The translations under genes and the position numbers were made by a program. This document shows positions 17,085-26,019 of a stretch of DNA of 64,000 nt, one piece after another (position 1 is the first letter of the stretch; every line of letters starts with the position of its first letter). Below the pieces are notes generated by a model. The model did no database searches. It was not told the DNA's origin and was given only the letters and a program-made list of their open reading frames with translations. The stretch lies in assembly GCF_003990355.1 (NCBI RefSeq), contig NZ_CP034670.1:62001-126000 (forward strand). The letters run 5' to 3'. Origin of the DNA: Eikenella corrodens (GTDB taxonomy: Bacteria; Pseudomonadota; Gammaproteobacteria; Burkholderiales; Neisseriaceae).

Positions 17085-17522
17085 ATGTCGCTCAAAACCG
17101 TGAAGAAATCCCTGCTCGTGCCGCATTCTGCCGAGCAGATGTTCGAGCTGGTGGACAAAGCGGAGGATTATCCGCAGTTTCTGCCGTGGTATAGCCGCAC
17201 CGAAATCATCGAGCGCAGCGGCAACGAATTGAAAGCACGGCTGTTTATGGACTATATGGGCGTGCGCCAATCGTTTGCCACGCACAACCGCAACATCCCC
17301 GGCCGCGAAATCCGTATGGTGTTGCTGGAAGGCCCGTTTAAAAGCCTGAACGGAACTTGGCACTTCCTGCCCTTGGGCGACGATGCCTGCAAAGTGGAAT
17401 TCGAGCTGCACTACGAATTTTCCAGCCGTATGCTTTCCGCGCTCATCAGCCCCGTGTTCAGCCACATCAGCGGCACGCTGGTGGACGCTTTCGTGAAAGA
17501 GGCAGGCCGCCGCTATGCCTAG
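17085..17522 (+). CDS. ratA: RatA-like START-domain protein (type II TA RatA family)
   Basis: A 145-residue SRPBCC/START-like protein matching the RatA (YfjG) and COQ10 family: VKKSLLVPHSAEQMFELVDKAEDYPQFLPWYSR at the N-terminus and GPFKSLNGTWHF in the middle. RatA was described as blocking 70S assembly; relatives bind quinones, so the toxin label is not certain. It overlaps rnfH by eight bases, the usual pairing. It is divergent from dprA. Confidence 0.9.
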   Translation: MSLKTVKKSLLVPHSAEQMFELVDKAEDYPQFLPWYSRTEIIERSGNELKARLFMDYMGVRQSFATHNRNIPGREIRMVLLEGPFKSLNGTWHFLPLGDDACKVEFELHYEFSSRMLSALISPVFSHISGTLVDAFVKEAGRRYA

Positions 17523-17820
17523 CGATACCCCGCTCCATATCGAAGTGGCCTATACCGAGCCGGGGAAACAACGCCTGCTGGCTTTTCAGGTAGCCAGCGG
17601 CACCACCGCGCGGCAGGCCGTGCTGCAATCCGCCTTGCCAACCGAATTTCCGCACGTGGATTTTGCCGCCGCGCCCATCGGCATCTTCGGCAAAAAAGTG
17701 AAAGACAGCACCCCGCTGCGCGCAGGCGACCGCGTGGAAGTGTACCGCGCCCTGCTCATTGACCCGAAAGAAAACCGCCGCCGCAAAGCCGCCGCCAAAC
17801 AGAAAAAAGAGGCTACCTGA
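17515..17820 (+). CDS. rnfH: RnfH family ubiquitin-fold protein
   Basis: A 101-residue beta-grasp protein of the RnfH (UPF0125) family. It begins with HIEVAYTEPGKQRLLAFQVASGTTARQAVLQS and ends with GDRVEVYRALLIDPKENRRRKAA. It overlaps ratA, as in many proteobacteria, where it was once called the RatB partner; its role is unresolved. Two uptake words lie in the gene: one encodes FQVA at residues 23-26 and one supplies the final AT and stop. Confidence 0.9.
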   Translation: MPSDTPLHIEVAYTEPGKQRLLAFQVASGTTARQAVLQSALPTEFPHVDFAAAPIGIFGKKVKDSTPLRAGDRVEVYRALLIDPKENRRRKAAAKQKKEAT

Positions 17821-17849
17821 AAATCAGGCAAACCGTTTTCAGGTAGCCT
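17810..17849. terminator. DUS-pair terminator of ratA-rnfH
   Basis: The stem of AGGCTACCTGAAAA and its complement includes the rnfH stop codon. Confidence 0.6.
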
Positions 17850-17936
17850 GTATCCCTTACCCAAACCACCCAAAGGCTACCTGAAAACGAGCGCAGCGAG
17901 TTTCGCCAAAACCCAAGCAGCCTTATCCACCTCCCC

Positions 17937-19958
17937 ATGTCCACATCACCCTTCCAACTCAACCCCCAGCAGCTCGAAGCCGTGCATTATCTTGGCGGCC
18001 CCTTGTTTGTGCTGGCCGGCGCCGGCAGCGGCAAAACCCGCGTCATTACCGAAAAAATCGCCCACCTCATCCGCGAAGTGGGCTACGCCCCGCACAACAT
18101 CGCCGCCATCACCTTCACCAACAAAGCCGCCGCCGAAATGCAGGAGCGCACCGCCGCCATGCTCGGCAGCCACCAAACCCGCGGGCTTACCGTCTGCACC
18201 TTCCACTCGCTGGGCATGCGCCTCTTGCGCGAAGAAGCCCAACACATCGGCTACAAAAAAAACTTCTCCGTGTTCGACGGCTCCGACAGCGGCAAAATCA
18301 TCGCCGAGCTGCTCGGCAGCAGCGGCCGCGACGCCGTCTTCCGCGCCCAGCACAAAATCTCCCTGTGGAAAAACGACCTGCTCACCCCCGAGCAAGCCTT
18401 TCAGGTAGCCTCCAACGAATGGGAACGCCAAACCGCCCGGCTCTATGCCGGCTATCAGGAAACCCTGCACAGCTACCAAGCCGTCGATTTCGACGACCTC
18501 ATCCTCCTGCCCACCCGCCTGCTGCAAAACGAAGCCGGCATCCGAATCAAATGGCAGATGCGCCTGCTGCACCTCCTGGTGGACGAATGCCAAGACACCA
18601 ACACCTGCCAATACACCCTCATGAAGCTGCTCACCGGTGCCGAAGGCCGCTTCACCGCGGTGGGCGACGACGACCAAAGCATCTACGCCTGGCGCGGCGC
18701 CAACATGGAAAATCTCCGCCTGCTCCAGCAAGACTACCCCGCCCTCAAAATCATCAAGCTCGAGCAAAACTACCGCTCCTCCGCCCGCATCCTGCGCGTG
18801 GCCAACCAAGTTATCGCCAACAACCCCAAACTCTTCCCCAAAACCCTCTGGAGCCAATACGGCGAAGGCGAGCCCGTGCGCATCATCGCCTGCCAAAACG
18901 AACAACACGAAGCCGAATACGCCGCCGGCAGCATCATCCGCCGGCGCAACCAAAGCGGCGACAGCCTCAACTACGCCGACTTCGCCATCCTCTACCGCAG
19001 CAACCACCAAGCCCGCCTGTTTGAAGAAGCCCTGCGCAGCGCCCACATCCCCTACCGCGTTTCCGGCGGCCAAAGCTTCTTTGAAAAAGCCGAAATCAAA
19101 GACATCCTCGCCTACCTGCGCCTGCTCGCCAACCCCGACGACGACCCCGCCTTCCTGCGCGCCGCCACCACCCCCAAACGCGGCATCGGCGACGCCACCC
19201 TCAGCAGCCTCAACCGCTACGCTTCAGCCGCCTCCTGCAGCCTCTACGCCGCCGCCAACACCGCCGAAGCCCTAGCCCAACTTCCCGCCGCCGGCCGCGA
19301 AGCCCTGCGCCAATTCACCGCCCTCATGCAAAGCTACCAAAGCCGCGCCCAAAGCGAGCCCGCCGGCAGCCTCATCCAAGAGCTCCTGGCCGACATCCGC
19401 TACGAAACCTACCTGCTCGAACACGAAGAAGGCAAAAGCGGCGAAATCAAATGGCGCAACGTGCAAGATTTATGCGCCTGGCTGGCCAGAAAAGGCGAAC
19501 AAGACGGCAAAACCCTGATCGAACTCTCCCAAACCATCGCCCTGATGAACCTGCTCGACAGCCGCAGCAAAGAAGAAACCGACACCGTCACCCTCTCCAC
19601 CCTACACGCCTCCAAAGGCCTCGAATACCCCCACGTTATCCTCGCCGGCTGCGAAGAAGGCCTCTTCCCCCACGCCGACAGCGTAGAAGAAGGCAACCTC
19701 GACGAAGAACGCCGCCTCATGTACGTCGGCATCACCCGCGCCAAACACAGCCTCACCCTCACCCACTGCGTCAAACGCCGCCGCCAAGGCGGCTGGCAAT
19801 TCCCCGAGCCCAGCCGCTTTATCGGCGAAATGCCCCAAGCCGACCTCAAAATCCTCGGCCGCAAAGGCGGCGAACCCATCGTGAGCCACGAAGAAGGCAA
19901 AGCCAACCTGCGCAGCATGCTCGATATGCTCAACGCCAAAATAGAACAAAGCAAATAA
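17937..19958 (+). CDS. rep: ATP-dependent DNA helicase Rep
   Basis: A 673-residue UvrD/Rep-type superfamily 1 helicase, the length expected for Rep, which helps forks pass protein barriers. Walker A AGAGSGKT is at 27-34, followed by FTNKAAAEMQ (Ia), DFDDLILLP, VDECQDTN (Walker B), GDDDQSIYAWRGA (III), LEQNYRSS (IV), TVTLSTLHASKGLEYPHV (V) and EERRLMYVGITRAK (VI). An uptake word encodes FQVAS near residue 160. UvrD or PcrA are alternatives, but the N-terminus and length favour Rep. Confidence 0.93.
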   Translation: MSTSPFQLNPQQLEAVHYLGGPLFVLAGAGSGKTRVITEKIAHLIREVGYAPHNIAAITFTNKAAAEMQERTAAMLGSHQTRGLTVCTFHSLGMRLLREEAQHIGYKKNFSVFDGSDSGKIIAELLGSSGRDAVFRAQHKISLWKNDLLTPEQAFQVASNEWERQTARLYAGYQETLHSYQAVDFDDLILLPTRLLQNEAGIRIKWQMRLLHLLVDECQDTNTCQYTLMKLLTGAEGRFTAVGDDDQSIYAWRGANMENLRLLQQDYPALKIIKLEQNYRSSARILRVANQVIANNPKLFPKTLWSQYGEGEPVRIIACQNEQHEAEYAAGSIIRRRNQSGDSLNYADFAILYRSNHQARLFEEALRSAHIPYRVSGGQSFFEKAEIKDILAYLRLLANPDDDPAFLRAATTPKRGIGDATLSSLNRYASAASCSLYAAANTAEALAQLPAAGREALRQFTALMQSYQSRAQSEPAGSLIQELLADIRYETYLLEHEEGKSGEIKWRNVQDLCAWLARKGEQDGKTLIELSQTIALMNLLDSRSKEETDTVTLSTLHASKGLEYPHVILAGCEEGLFPHADSVEEGNLDEERRLMYVGITRAKHSLTLTHCVKRRRQGGWQFPEPSRFIGEMPQADLKILGRKGGEPIVSHEEGKANLRSMLDMLNAKIEQSK

Positions 19959-20629
19959 ACACATAGCAGGCCGAATGGGCTTCCGATACAAAGCAGCGAG
20001 CCGCAGACAGCACAGAAGCACGGCAGGACGAACCCGGGCCGTAGCGAAAGCCCGGCCGGTTTGCCATGCCCCCAAAAGGCTACCTGAAAGCGTAAGCTTC
20101 AACGGAGTTAAAATGGACGCAAGCGAGTTTCTGCGTAGTAAAAACGAGCACAGCGAGCTCCGCTAAAACAAACGCCCTAAGTTTCTGCGCAGCCCAAACG
20201 CAGCTTCAACAAAGATAAAAACTGAGTACGTATGCTCCGCACACCCACCCATACAGAACATCGGCTTGCCGGCCGCCGTCCCGCAGGCTACCATGCCGCA
20301 CATCAACCATACCGATACGACCCAATCCAGAGCCCAAATGGATTCCCCCGCGAACACGCCGTACCGCCGCACCACACGGCAACACCGCTGCCGCCAGCAT
20401 GGCCTTCATGCTGCGCACAGCGGTGTTTTTGTTTGACGGGGGAGGGTGGCAAGAGGCTACCTGAAAACAGGCGGTGGGGATTGGTAAAGAGTAAAGGAAC
20501 GTTTTTCAGGTAGCCTCAAGAAGAAAACCGCATACTGAAAGGCTACCTGAAAACATCACAGCAAAGCCGAAACCCAGCCTATAAATTTAATCCGCTGAAT
20601 ACCACCAAACACTTCAAGGAGACAAACCC
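19959..20629. other. Gene-free gap with uptake words and short repeats
   Basis: No supported gene. At 20075-20117 lies a copy of the repeat CTGAAAGCGTAAGCTTCAAC with a following GTTAAAATG, also found at 28868-28908 and 33724-33755. Three further eikDUS words occur at about 20457, 20505 and 20540, the first two inverted. The gap separates core rep from the accessory pair that follows. Confidence 0.5.
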
Positions 20630-21505
20630 ATGTTCACACCAAGCGACCTAGGCAAGCTGATAGTTTGGGGCGGGCTGCTGGGTATTGCTTTGGTCACCAT
20701 CATTGCCATGGCTATCGGGTTCAAATTCACAGCCCGAAAAAACCGGCTTTGGGTAGGCCTGTTGATTGCGATAGCCGTGCCTTATTCGTGCATTTCGCCG
20801 CTGGTGCACGAGCTTAAGCGGGATCAGCAGAAAGCTGCCGAGAAAGAAGCCGAATGGCGCAAACGCTACGAGCCCGCCAAAGCCCGCTTCGACCGGCTGT
20901 GCCAAAACGCCGGCGAGAAGATCTACCGCACCGCAGACAATGTGGACGGCATCCTGCTGCTGAAAGTGCGTGGGGATGACGAGAAGTATCAGAGTAACCG
21001 CTACAACCCGCTGAAAGACCAGATGTGGGAGGATGCGGCGGTGGCAAGTGAATTCGAGCGAGAGGAGTATGTTGCCAGCTTTTTGCCATATTTTTCCCGT
21101 GCCCATTATGATTATGTTGATGTATTGCAAAAAGACGGTTCTATCATCCGCTATAGTGGTGATTGGCATATGTCAGACAAACCGTTTAATCAAGAGACTA
21201 ATCCAGCACATCCTGCCCGCTACGCAGTTACCTATGAGAATGATGTTTCTTGGGAAAACCGAAAACATTGGATAGCGGGAACAACCATCAAGATTATCGA
21301 TACCCAAACTAACACACTGATGGCTGAAAAAACAATGTATGTTTTTGTGCCCGAACTAGGATATTCTAAGTTTGAACAAAATCCGAATCCTTGGGGTAGA
21401 GGGGAAAGATGCCGTCCTAATGAAAATTCCTATGAACAGAGAACCAGTACATTTGTAAAAAGAGTTTTACTTTCACCATCATTCAAACCGGAGACTACAA
21501 AATGA
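20630..21505 (+). CDS. Unrecognised membrane protein, possible immunity partner of the lipase
   Basis: A 291-residue protein with two membrane helices at about 8-30 and 41-60, then a long soluble part rich in charged residues (FDRLCQNAGEKIYRTADNVDGILLLK... HWIAGTTIKIIDTQTNTLMAEK). It overlaps the lipase start by four bases (ATGA), so the two are coupled. I do not recognise the family with certainty. Membrane proteins of this build encoded next to lipase effectors often neutralise them, which would make this an immunity protein, but that is inference from position only. GC drops in its 3' half, as in the lipase. Confidence 0.7.
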   Translation: MFTPSDLGKLIVWGGLLGIALVTIIAMAIGFKFTARKNRLWVGLLIAIAVPYSCISPLVHELKRDQQKAAEKEAEWRKRYEPAKARFDRLCQNAGEKIYRTADNVDGILLLKVRGDDEKYQSNRYNPLKDQMWEDAAVASEFEREEYVASFLPYFSRAHYDYVDVLQKDGSIIRYSGDWHMSDKPFNQETNPAHPARYAVTYENDVSWENRKHWIAGTTIKIIDTQTNTLMAEKTMYVFVPELGYSKFEQNPNPWGRGERCRPNENSYEQRTSTFVKRVLLSPSFKPETTK

Positions 21506-22407
21506 CTAATCAACAACAAAATACTAATACTAATCCTGCAACTATTTTAGAGTTTGCTAGATTACAGTTGGCAGCAGAAGTTTTATATGATCTTAAAAAT
21601 GCTATACCTAACTGGGAAATTACGGTTGATAACCCAAATATAGGGAACTTATCCTTTGATAATCTAATAACCAAGAAGCGCTTACAGTCTGGTAATGATC
21701 ATAACAGTAAGTTTACCGAGGCTGATGCAGAAGAATTTGATAAAAACTGGGAGATGGTGGCACATATTGCTAATACTACAACCGGATTTTCAGGTAGCCT
21801 GTTTAGGGCGAAGAAAGATATAGAAGGCACCCGTATCAAGGCTCAAGATTTGGTGATGTCTTTCCGCAGCACTGAGTTTGTGGATGACGATATGCATGAC
21901 AGCCGCTCCACCAATACTTTGGAAATCAAAGAAAAAGGCTGGGCATTCGGGCAGATTGCCAATATGGAGCACTGGTTTGCGATTTTGCAGGAAAAAGGTT
22001 TGATTAACAAACCGCTATATATGACCGGCTATAGCTTGGGCGGGCATTTGGCTACAGCGTTTAATATTTTGCACCGTAATGAAAAGAATAAAAAAACGGG
22101 AGATAAGTTGATTAAAACTACCTACATTTTTAATGGTGCAGGTGTCGGATTTGGTGCGGATGGGAAAGAGATTACAACCGAAAACTTGAAGAAAGCTATA
22201 GAAGAATTTAATAGGCTTAAGAAAGAAGGTGCTGACGATGTGTTTACGGGAGAGATTCGTATCTTGCATTCGGATTTCAAATGCAACACTCGGATACCAG
22301 CGGTTGGAACAGATTCAAGAATAAAACACTTGGCGTTTCATAGCCAAGTGTTTTTCTCGGCCGGTGGTTCAACTCATTTTGAACCCTCCGTATCTCCCGA
22401 TCACTAG
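21502..22407 (+). CDS. Class 3 lipase-like protein, 3' end replaced by IS30 remnant
   Basis: The frame encodes 301 residues, but only about the first 254 belong to the lipase. From about 22268 the codons read the terminal repeat and 3' end of an IS30-family element. The alpha/beta-hydrolase nucleophile elbow GYSLGGHLAT (Ser at about residue 175) is intact, preceded by DLVMSFRSTE, an oxyanion-type segment. The catalytic His expected near the C-terminus has probably been lost. The gene is AT-rich compared with its surroundings, which suggests transfer. It could be a phospholipase effector paired with the upstream membrane protein; no export signal is visible. Confidence 0.75.
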   Translation: MTNQQQNTNTNPATILEFARLQLAAEVLYDLKNAIPNWEITVDNPNIGNLSFDNLITKKRLQSGNDHNSKFTEADAEEFDKNWEMVAHIANTTTGFSGSLFRAKKDIEGTRIKAQDLVMSFRSTEFVDDDMHDSRSTNTLEIKEKGWAFGQIANMEHWFAILQEKGLINKPLYMTGYSLGGHLATAFNILHRNEKNKKTGDKLIKTTYIFNGAGVGFGADGKEITTENLKKAIEEFNRLKKEGADDVFTGEIRILHSDFKCNTRIPAVGTDSRIKHLAFHSQVFFSAGGSTHFEPSVSPDH

Positions 22408-22835
22408 TGTTTCGGAAATCGGTTTGTTTGGGGAAGTACAGTGAATTAACAAAAATCAGGACAAGGCGGCGAGCCGCAGACAGTACACACGTTACGGCAA
22501 GGCGAGCCAACGCCGTACTGTTTTTTGTTAATTCACTATATTGTCGGATGAGTCCGTTGGTGTTTTCATTCAGCCCTTTCTCCCAAGAATGATAAGGACG
22601 GCAAAAATAAGTTTCCGCCTTCAATGCCTTGGCTATTTTGGTGTGTTGGTAGAACTCTTTGCCGTTGGGCTTGTTCGGCGCTGTATTGCCGCCCTTGGAT
22701 GCAGTGCCGCCTGATTTCCCGGCTGATGGTGCTTTTGTGGCGGTTAAGCTGTTTGGCGGTTTCGGTAATGGTGCAGTGGCGTGACAGGTATCGGACAGGG
22801 TATCGTTCGTCTTGGGTCGGTTGTGTGTAGCCCAT
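22277..22835 (-). pseudogene. IS30-family transposase, internally deleted and frameshifted
   Basis: The N-terminal helix-turn-helix (MGYTQPTQDERYPVRYLS... TAKQLNRHKSTISREIRR) is in one frame. After a deletion it joins the C-terminal DDE part in another frame: HSWEKGLNENTNGLIRQ, then NHRPRKTLGYETP, the catalytic Glu region. A Correia-like element is inserted between RQY and FPKQTDF without breaking the frame. Confidence 0.8.
22437..22540. mobile_element. Correia-like element inside the transposase gene
   Basis: A 104-bp copy with one end mutated to TACA. It adds a net 102 bp (34 codons) and is open in the transposase frame. Confidence 0.85.
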
Positions 22836-22945
22836 GGCAATCTTTCTTGCAGGAAAGGCCGTATGCTGCCGCATACCGGCCTTTTTCCGTTATGGAAAGT
22901 TGCACTTCAAATACGAATCCGCCAGCCTGTACAGCTTGCGCCGGC

Positions 22946-23707
22946 TTAGCGCAGGTGTTTGCTCATCAAATAATTCACGCGTTGAAGGCCTTCGCGCAGC
23001 TGGGGTTGCACCTCCTCTGCCGTAGCGCTGCTGCCGTCTTCTTTCCAGAATTCGGTTTTAGCGGCACCCTCTTTGCCTACGAGCTGCATCAACTTGTTGC
23101 CGTTGGCGTAATAGTAGGTGCGCACCAGGCCGTTGTCGGTGTGGTTGTCGATGAGCTCGAACATCGGTTTGCCGTTTTCGTAGAAGCCCCTCATCTCTAA
23201 GGGCGTGTCTTTCACATCGGGTTCGCCCACAATGCTCAAAGCCAGCTGGCCGTTTTCGCCATACTTACCTGCGCGCAGCTGTTTGCCGTTGTGGATTTCG
23301 GCAAAACTGGTTAGGCGGCCTTCGGGGGTGTACCACACCACCAAGCCTTCAATCACATCGGAACTGAAGTTTTTCAGCTCGCTGTCTTTACCGATAACCA
23401 CGGGGTTGATTTGCTTGGTGCGGCTGTCTTGGTAGAAATCCTGCACCACGGCGCGGCCTTCGGCGGTGCGGCCGAGCAGCACGCGGTAGTAGCCGCCTTT
23501 CATCGGGCGTTCGGCGACATCACCGTCGGCATCGTAGTAGGCGATGATGTTTTCCTTGGCTTCGCGCTGGCGCACGGCGGCTGCGGCCTGCTCGGTGCGG
23601 GCAGACAGCTGGTCGGCACGGGCGGGGAAGGCTTCGCCGCTGCCGGTGGCGGCACAGGCGCCGAGCAGGGCGGACAATACGGCGGCGGTAAGAATATTTT
23701 TCAGCAT
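22946..23707 (-). CDS. Unrecognised lipoprotein
   Basis: A 253-residue protein with a lipoprotein signal peptide; the lipobox LLGAC puts the acylated Cys at residue 18. The mature part has beta-rich repeats such as RPMKGGYYRVLLGRT, TPEGRLTSFAEIHNGKQL and MRGFYENGKPMFELI, reminiscent of MORN-type GxYxNGK repeats. I assign no function. RBS AGGAG is upstream. It is not clearly in an operon: the IS30 remnant lies downstream and a chimeric CREE upstream. Confidence 0.75.
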   Translation of the reverse strand: MLKNILTAAVLSALLGACAATGSGEAFPARADQLSARTEQAAAAVRQREAKENIIAYYDADGDVAERPMKGGYYRVLLGRTAEGRAVVQDFYQDSRTKQINPVVIGKDSELKNFSSDVIEGLVVWYTPEGRLTSFAEIHNGKQLRAGKYGENGQLALSIVGEPDVKDTPLEMRGFYENGKPMFELIDNHTDNGLVRTYYYANGNKLMQLVGKEGAAKTEFWKEDGSSATAEEVQPQLREGLQRVNYLMSKHLR

Positions 23708-23816
23708 AATGAGTTTGCTCCTAAGAATAAAAACGCTGGGTGGCGCGCAGTCTACACCAAAAGGCGGACGGCGTGTCTACATGGGAAGGTTACGGCTTGT
23801 TTTGTATCAATATTTT

Positions 23817-23940
23817 TATAGTGAATTAACAAAAGTCGGGACAAGGCGACGAGCCGCAGACAGTACAAATATAGTAGATTAACAAAAACCAGTACGGCAA
23901 GACGAGGCAACGCCGTACTGGTTTTTGTTAATTCACTATA
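23817..23940. mobile_element. Rearranged Correia-like element
   Basis: Bases 23817-23872 are a left half-element. From 23874 a new TATAG arm begins, and 23874-23940 is a self-complementary unit made of the same arm at both ends around a 13-base centre. The total is 124 bp, so this is a recombinant or nested copy. Confidence 0.8.
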
Positions 23941-23972
23941 GCCAATCAAGATTGGTTTCGTTGGGATTTCGA

Positions 23973-24014
23973 TTTTCAGGTAGCCTTTCTGCCCCGCTTG
24001 AGGCTACCTGAAAA
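23973..24014. terminator. DUS-pair terminator of the AmpG-like gene
   Basis: Inverted uptake words at 23973-23986 and 24001-24014. The stop codon of the permease lies in the first. Confidence 0.55.
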
Positions 24015-25571
24015 CCTACCCTGCAGCGGCAGTTTGTGCCCCACCAGCCACACCAGTCCGAGCACCGGCAGGCCTAAGAGCGCGGTGAAGAGGAAGAAGC
24101 CGTCGTAGCCGATTTGGTTCACAATGCTGCCGGAGTAGCCGCCCAGCGTTTTGGGCAAGAGCGTCATCAGCGAGCTGAACAGGGCGTATTGCACGGCGGT
24201 AAACCGGATGCTGGTGAGCGAGGAGAGGAAGGCCACGAACACGGCGCTGGCCAAGCCGCCCGCCAGATTGTCGAAGGCCACGGCCAAATAGAGGAAGAGC
24301 AGATTATGCCCCTGCCAGAACAGCAGGATAAACAGCAAATTGGTGGCCGAAGCCAGCACGGCGCCGAGCATCATCATGCGCATCACGGCAAACCGCTGCG
24401 CCAAGAGGCCGCCGAAAAAGCCGCCGGCAATCGACATCAGCACGCCGAAGGTTTTCACTGCGCCGGCAATCTCGTCTTTGCTGAAGCCCATATCGGCATA
24501 AAACACATTGGCAATCACCCCGGCCACAATATCCGAAATGCGGTATAGCCCGATTAAGGCCAGCAGCAGCGCGGCATGGCGGCCGTAGCGCTGGAAAAAG
24601 TCGGCCAGCGGCAACACCCAGGTTTGCCGCACCACTTCGCCGCGCACCAGCCCCAGCAACACCAACAGCCGACCCGTTAGCACCGCCGCCATCAGTGCTG
24701 CCGAAAGCCGCGCGCCCTCCCACAACAGGGAAAGCAGCGGCCCTTGGTTTTCAGGTAGCCACCCGCCAGCCCAGCGGAACACCAGCACAAAAGCCGCCAC
24801 CGCACACACAAACAAGCCCACCAGCCGCGCATTGTCGCCCAGCGCCAAGCCGGCCGGCCGTTCACGTTTTACCGCAGGCTCGGCCACCCACAGTGTGGTG
24901 AGCACGCCGGTGCCCATGGTGGCTGCCATCAGCCAATATGTGTTGCGCCAGGCGGCATACAGATAATGTCCCTTTTCCGAGCCGAAGCCGCTGGCCAGCC
25001 ATAACGCGCCCGCCCCGGCCACAATCATGCCCACGCGGTAGCCCGCCGTATAGGTGGCCGACATCACCGACTGCATCGCCGCATCGCCCGGCGCGCTTTC
25101 GATGCGGTAGGCATCAATCACCACGTCCTGCGTGGCCGAAGAAAAGCCGAGCAATACCGCCGCTGCCGCCATCCATGGCAACACCGCCGCATTGGCCGGG
25201 TTGAGCGCGGCCATCGCCAAAATCGCGGCGATAATCAGCCCCTGCGCCAGCAGCAGCCAACCGCGCCGCTGCCCGAAACGGCGCGTGAGCCACGACAGCG
25301 GCAGCGCATCGATTAAGGGCGCCCAGATGAATTTGAAGGAATAGCCCAATGCCGCCCAGCTGAACATGGTAACCGTGGCGCGGTCTACGCCGGCTTCGGT
25401 GAGCCACAGCGAGAGGCTGGAGAAAATCAGCAAAATCGGAATCCCCGCCGCAAAACCGAGCAACAGCATGGCCACGGCACGGCGGTCGGTATAGCCCGCC
25501 CACGCGCGCCGCCTCGGCATTTGGCCGTCGGCATGGGAAGAATCGGCTGGGCGTTGGCTGGATGAGGTCAT
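23976..25571 (-). CDS. ampG: AmpG-like muropeptide permease (MFS)
   Basis: A 531-residue MFS transporter with about 12-14 membrane helices. AmpG brings anhydro-muropeptides from the periplasm into the cytoplasm for wall recycling. The N-terminal segment RRAVAMLLLGFAAGIPILLIFSSLSLWLTEAGVDRATVTMFSW is typical of AmpG, as is SSATQDVVIDAYRIE. The start at the ATG at 25571 is supported by GGAG seven bases upstream; a longer frame exists. The final residues GRKAT and stop are read from an uptake word. Confidence 0.88.
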   Translation of the reverse strand: MTSSSQRPADSSHADGQMPRRRAWAGYTDRRAVAMLLLGFAAGIPILLIFSSLSLWLTEAGVDRATVTMFSWAALGYSFKFIWAPLIDALPLSWLTRRFGQRRGWLLLAQGLIIAAILAMAALNPANAAVLPWMAAAAVLLGFSSATQDVVIDAYRIESAPGDAAMQSVMSATYTAGYRVGMIVAGAGALWLASGFGSEKGHYLYAAWRNTYWLMAATMGTGVLTTLWVAEPAVKRERPAGLALGDNARLVGLFVCAVAAFVLVFRWAGGWLPENQGPLLSLLWEGARLSAALMAAVLTGRLLVLLGLVRGEVVRQTWVLPLADFFQRYGRHAALLLALIGLYRISDIVAGVIANVFYADMGFSKDEIAGAVKTFGVLMSIAGGFFGGLLAQRFAVMRMMMLGAVLASATNLLFILLFWQGHNLLFLYLAVAFDNLAGGLASAVFVAFLSSLTSIRFTAVQYALFSSLMTLLPKTLGGYSGSIVNQIGYDGFFLFTALLGLPVLGLVWLVGHKLPLQGRFSGSLKRGRKAT

Positions 25572-25748
25572 GGTGCTGCTCCGCTGCGGGGTGGTAAAAC
25601 TGGAAAACGCGGCATTATAGCGCGTTTGCCGAAACGGCAAGATTAAGCCACAATCGGGATGGATGCCCTCCCCCTGTTCAGCATATCCCAAACAGCGAAA
25701 TCAAAAGGATGGAACTGCGATGTTCAACCAAGCCCGGCTGGCCGCAGC

Positions 25749-25806
25749 ATAGCGGATTCAATACGGCATTGGCTCGCCCTGCCCTATTTTGATTTTCATC
25801 CGCTAT
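25749..25806. repeat. Degenerate Correia-like remnant
   Basis: TAGCGGATTC, then CGGCATTGGCTCGCCCTGCC, then TTTGATTTTCATCCGCTAT: recognisable ends and core of the same family, shortened to 58 bp. With the full copy at 25841 it fills most of the 25572-26019 gap. Confidence 0.5.
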
Positions 25807-25840
25807 CAGCACCAAGCCTGACACCAACCGGCAAACAAAA

Positions 25841-25944
25841 TATAGTAAATTAACAAAAACCAGTACAGCGTTGGCTCGCCTTGCCGTAACGTGTGTACTG
25901 TCTGCGGCTCGCCGCCTTGCCCTGATTTTTGTTAATCCGCTATA
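25841..25944. mobile_element. Correia-like element (CREE), short form
   Basis: A full 104-bp copy ending in ATCCGCTATA, immediately joined to a DUS-pair hairpin. Confidence 0.85.
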
Positions 25945-25988
25945 AAGGCTACCTGAAAACTGGAAAACCGTTTTTCAGGTAGCCTTTT
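25944..25988. terminator. DUS-pair terminator of darP
   Basis: AAAGGCTACCTGAAAAC and its complement around a short loop with flanking T runs, 30 bp past the darP stop. Confidence 0.65.
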
Positions 25989-26019
25989 CTTGCTTTCTTG
26001 CTAGCTCGGGCCAAACCGC

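Larger units (their letters stand above)
22268..22920 (-). mobile_element. Decayed IS30-family insertion sequence (IS1655-like)
   Basis: The terminal repeats ATTCGGATTTCAAATGCAAC at 22268-22287 and the complement of ATTCGTATTTGAAGTGCAAC at the right end match in 17 of 20 bases. Without the inserted CREE the element is only about 550 bp, against roughly 1 kb for a complete IS30-type element, so it has a large internal deletion. It cuts off the lipase gene on its left. Confidence 0.8.

Noticed and set aside
17946..19073. 375-codon minus-strand frame opposite rep
   Set aside because: Shadow of the helicase gene, with no recognisable protein features.
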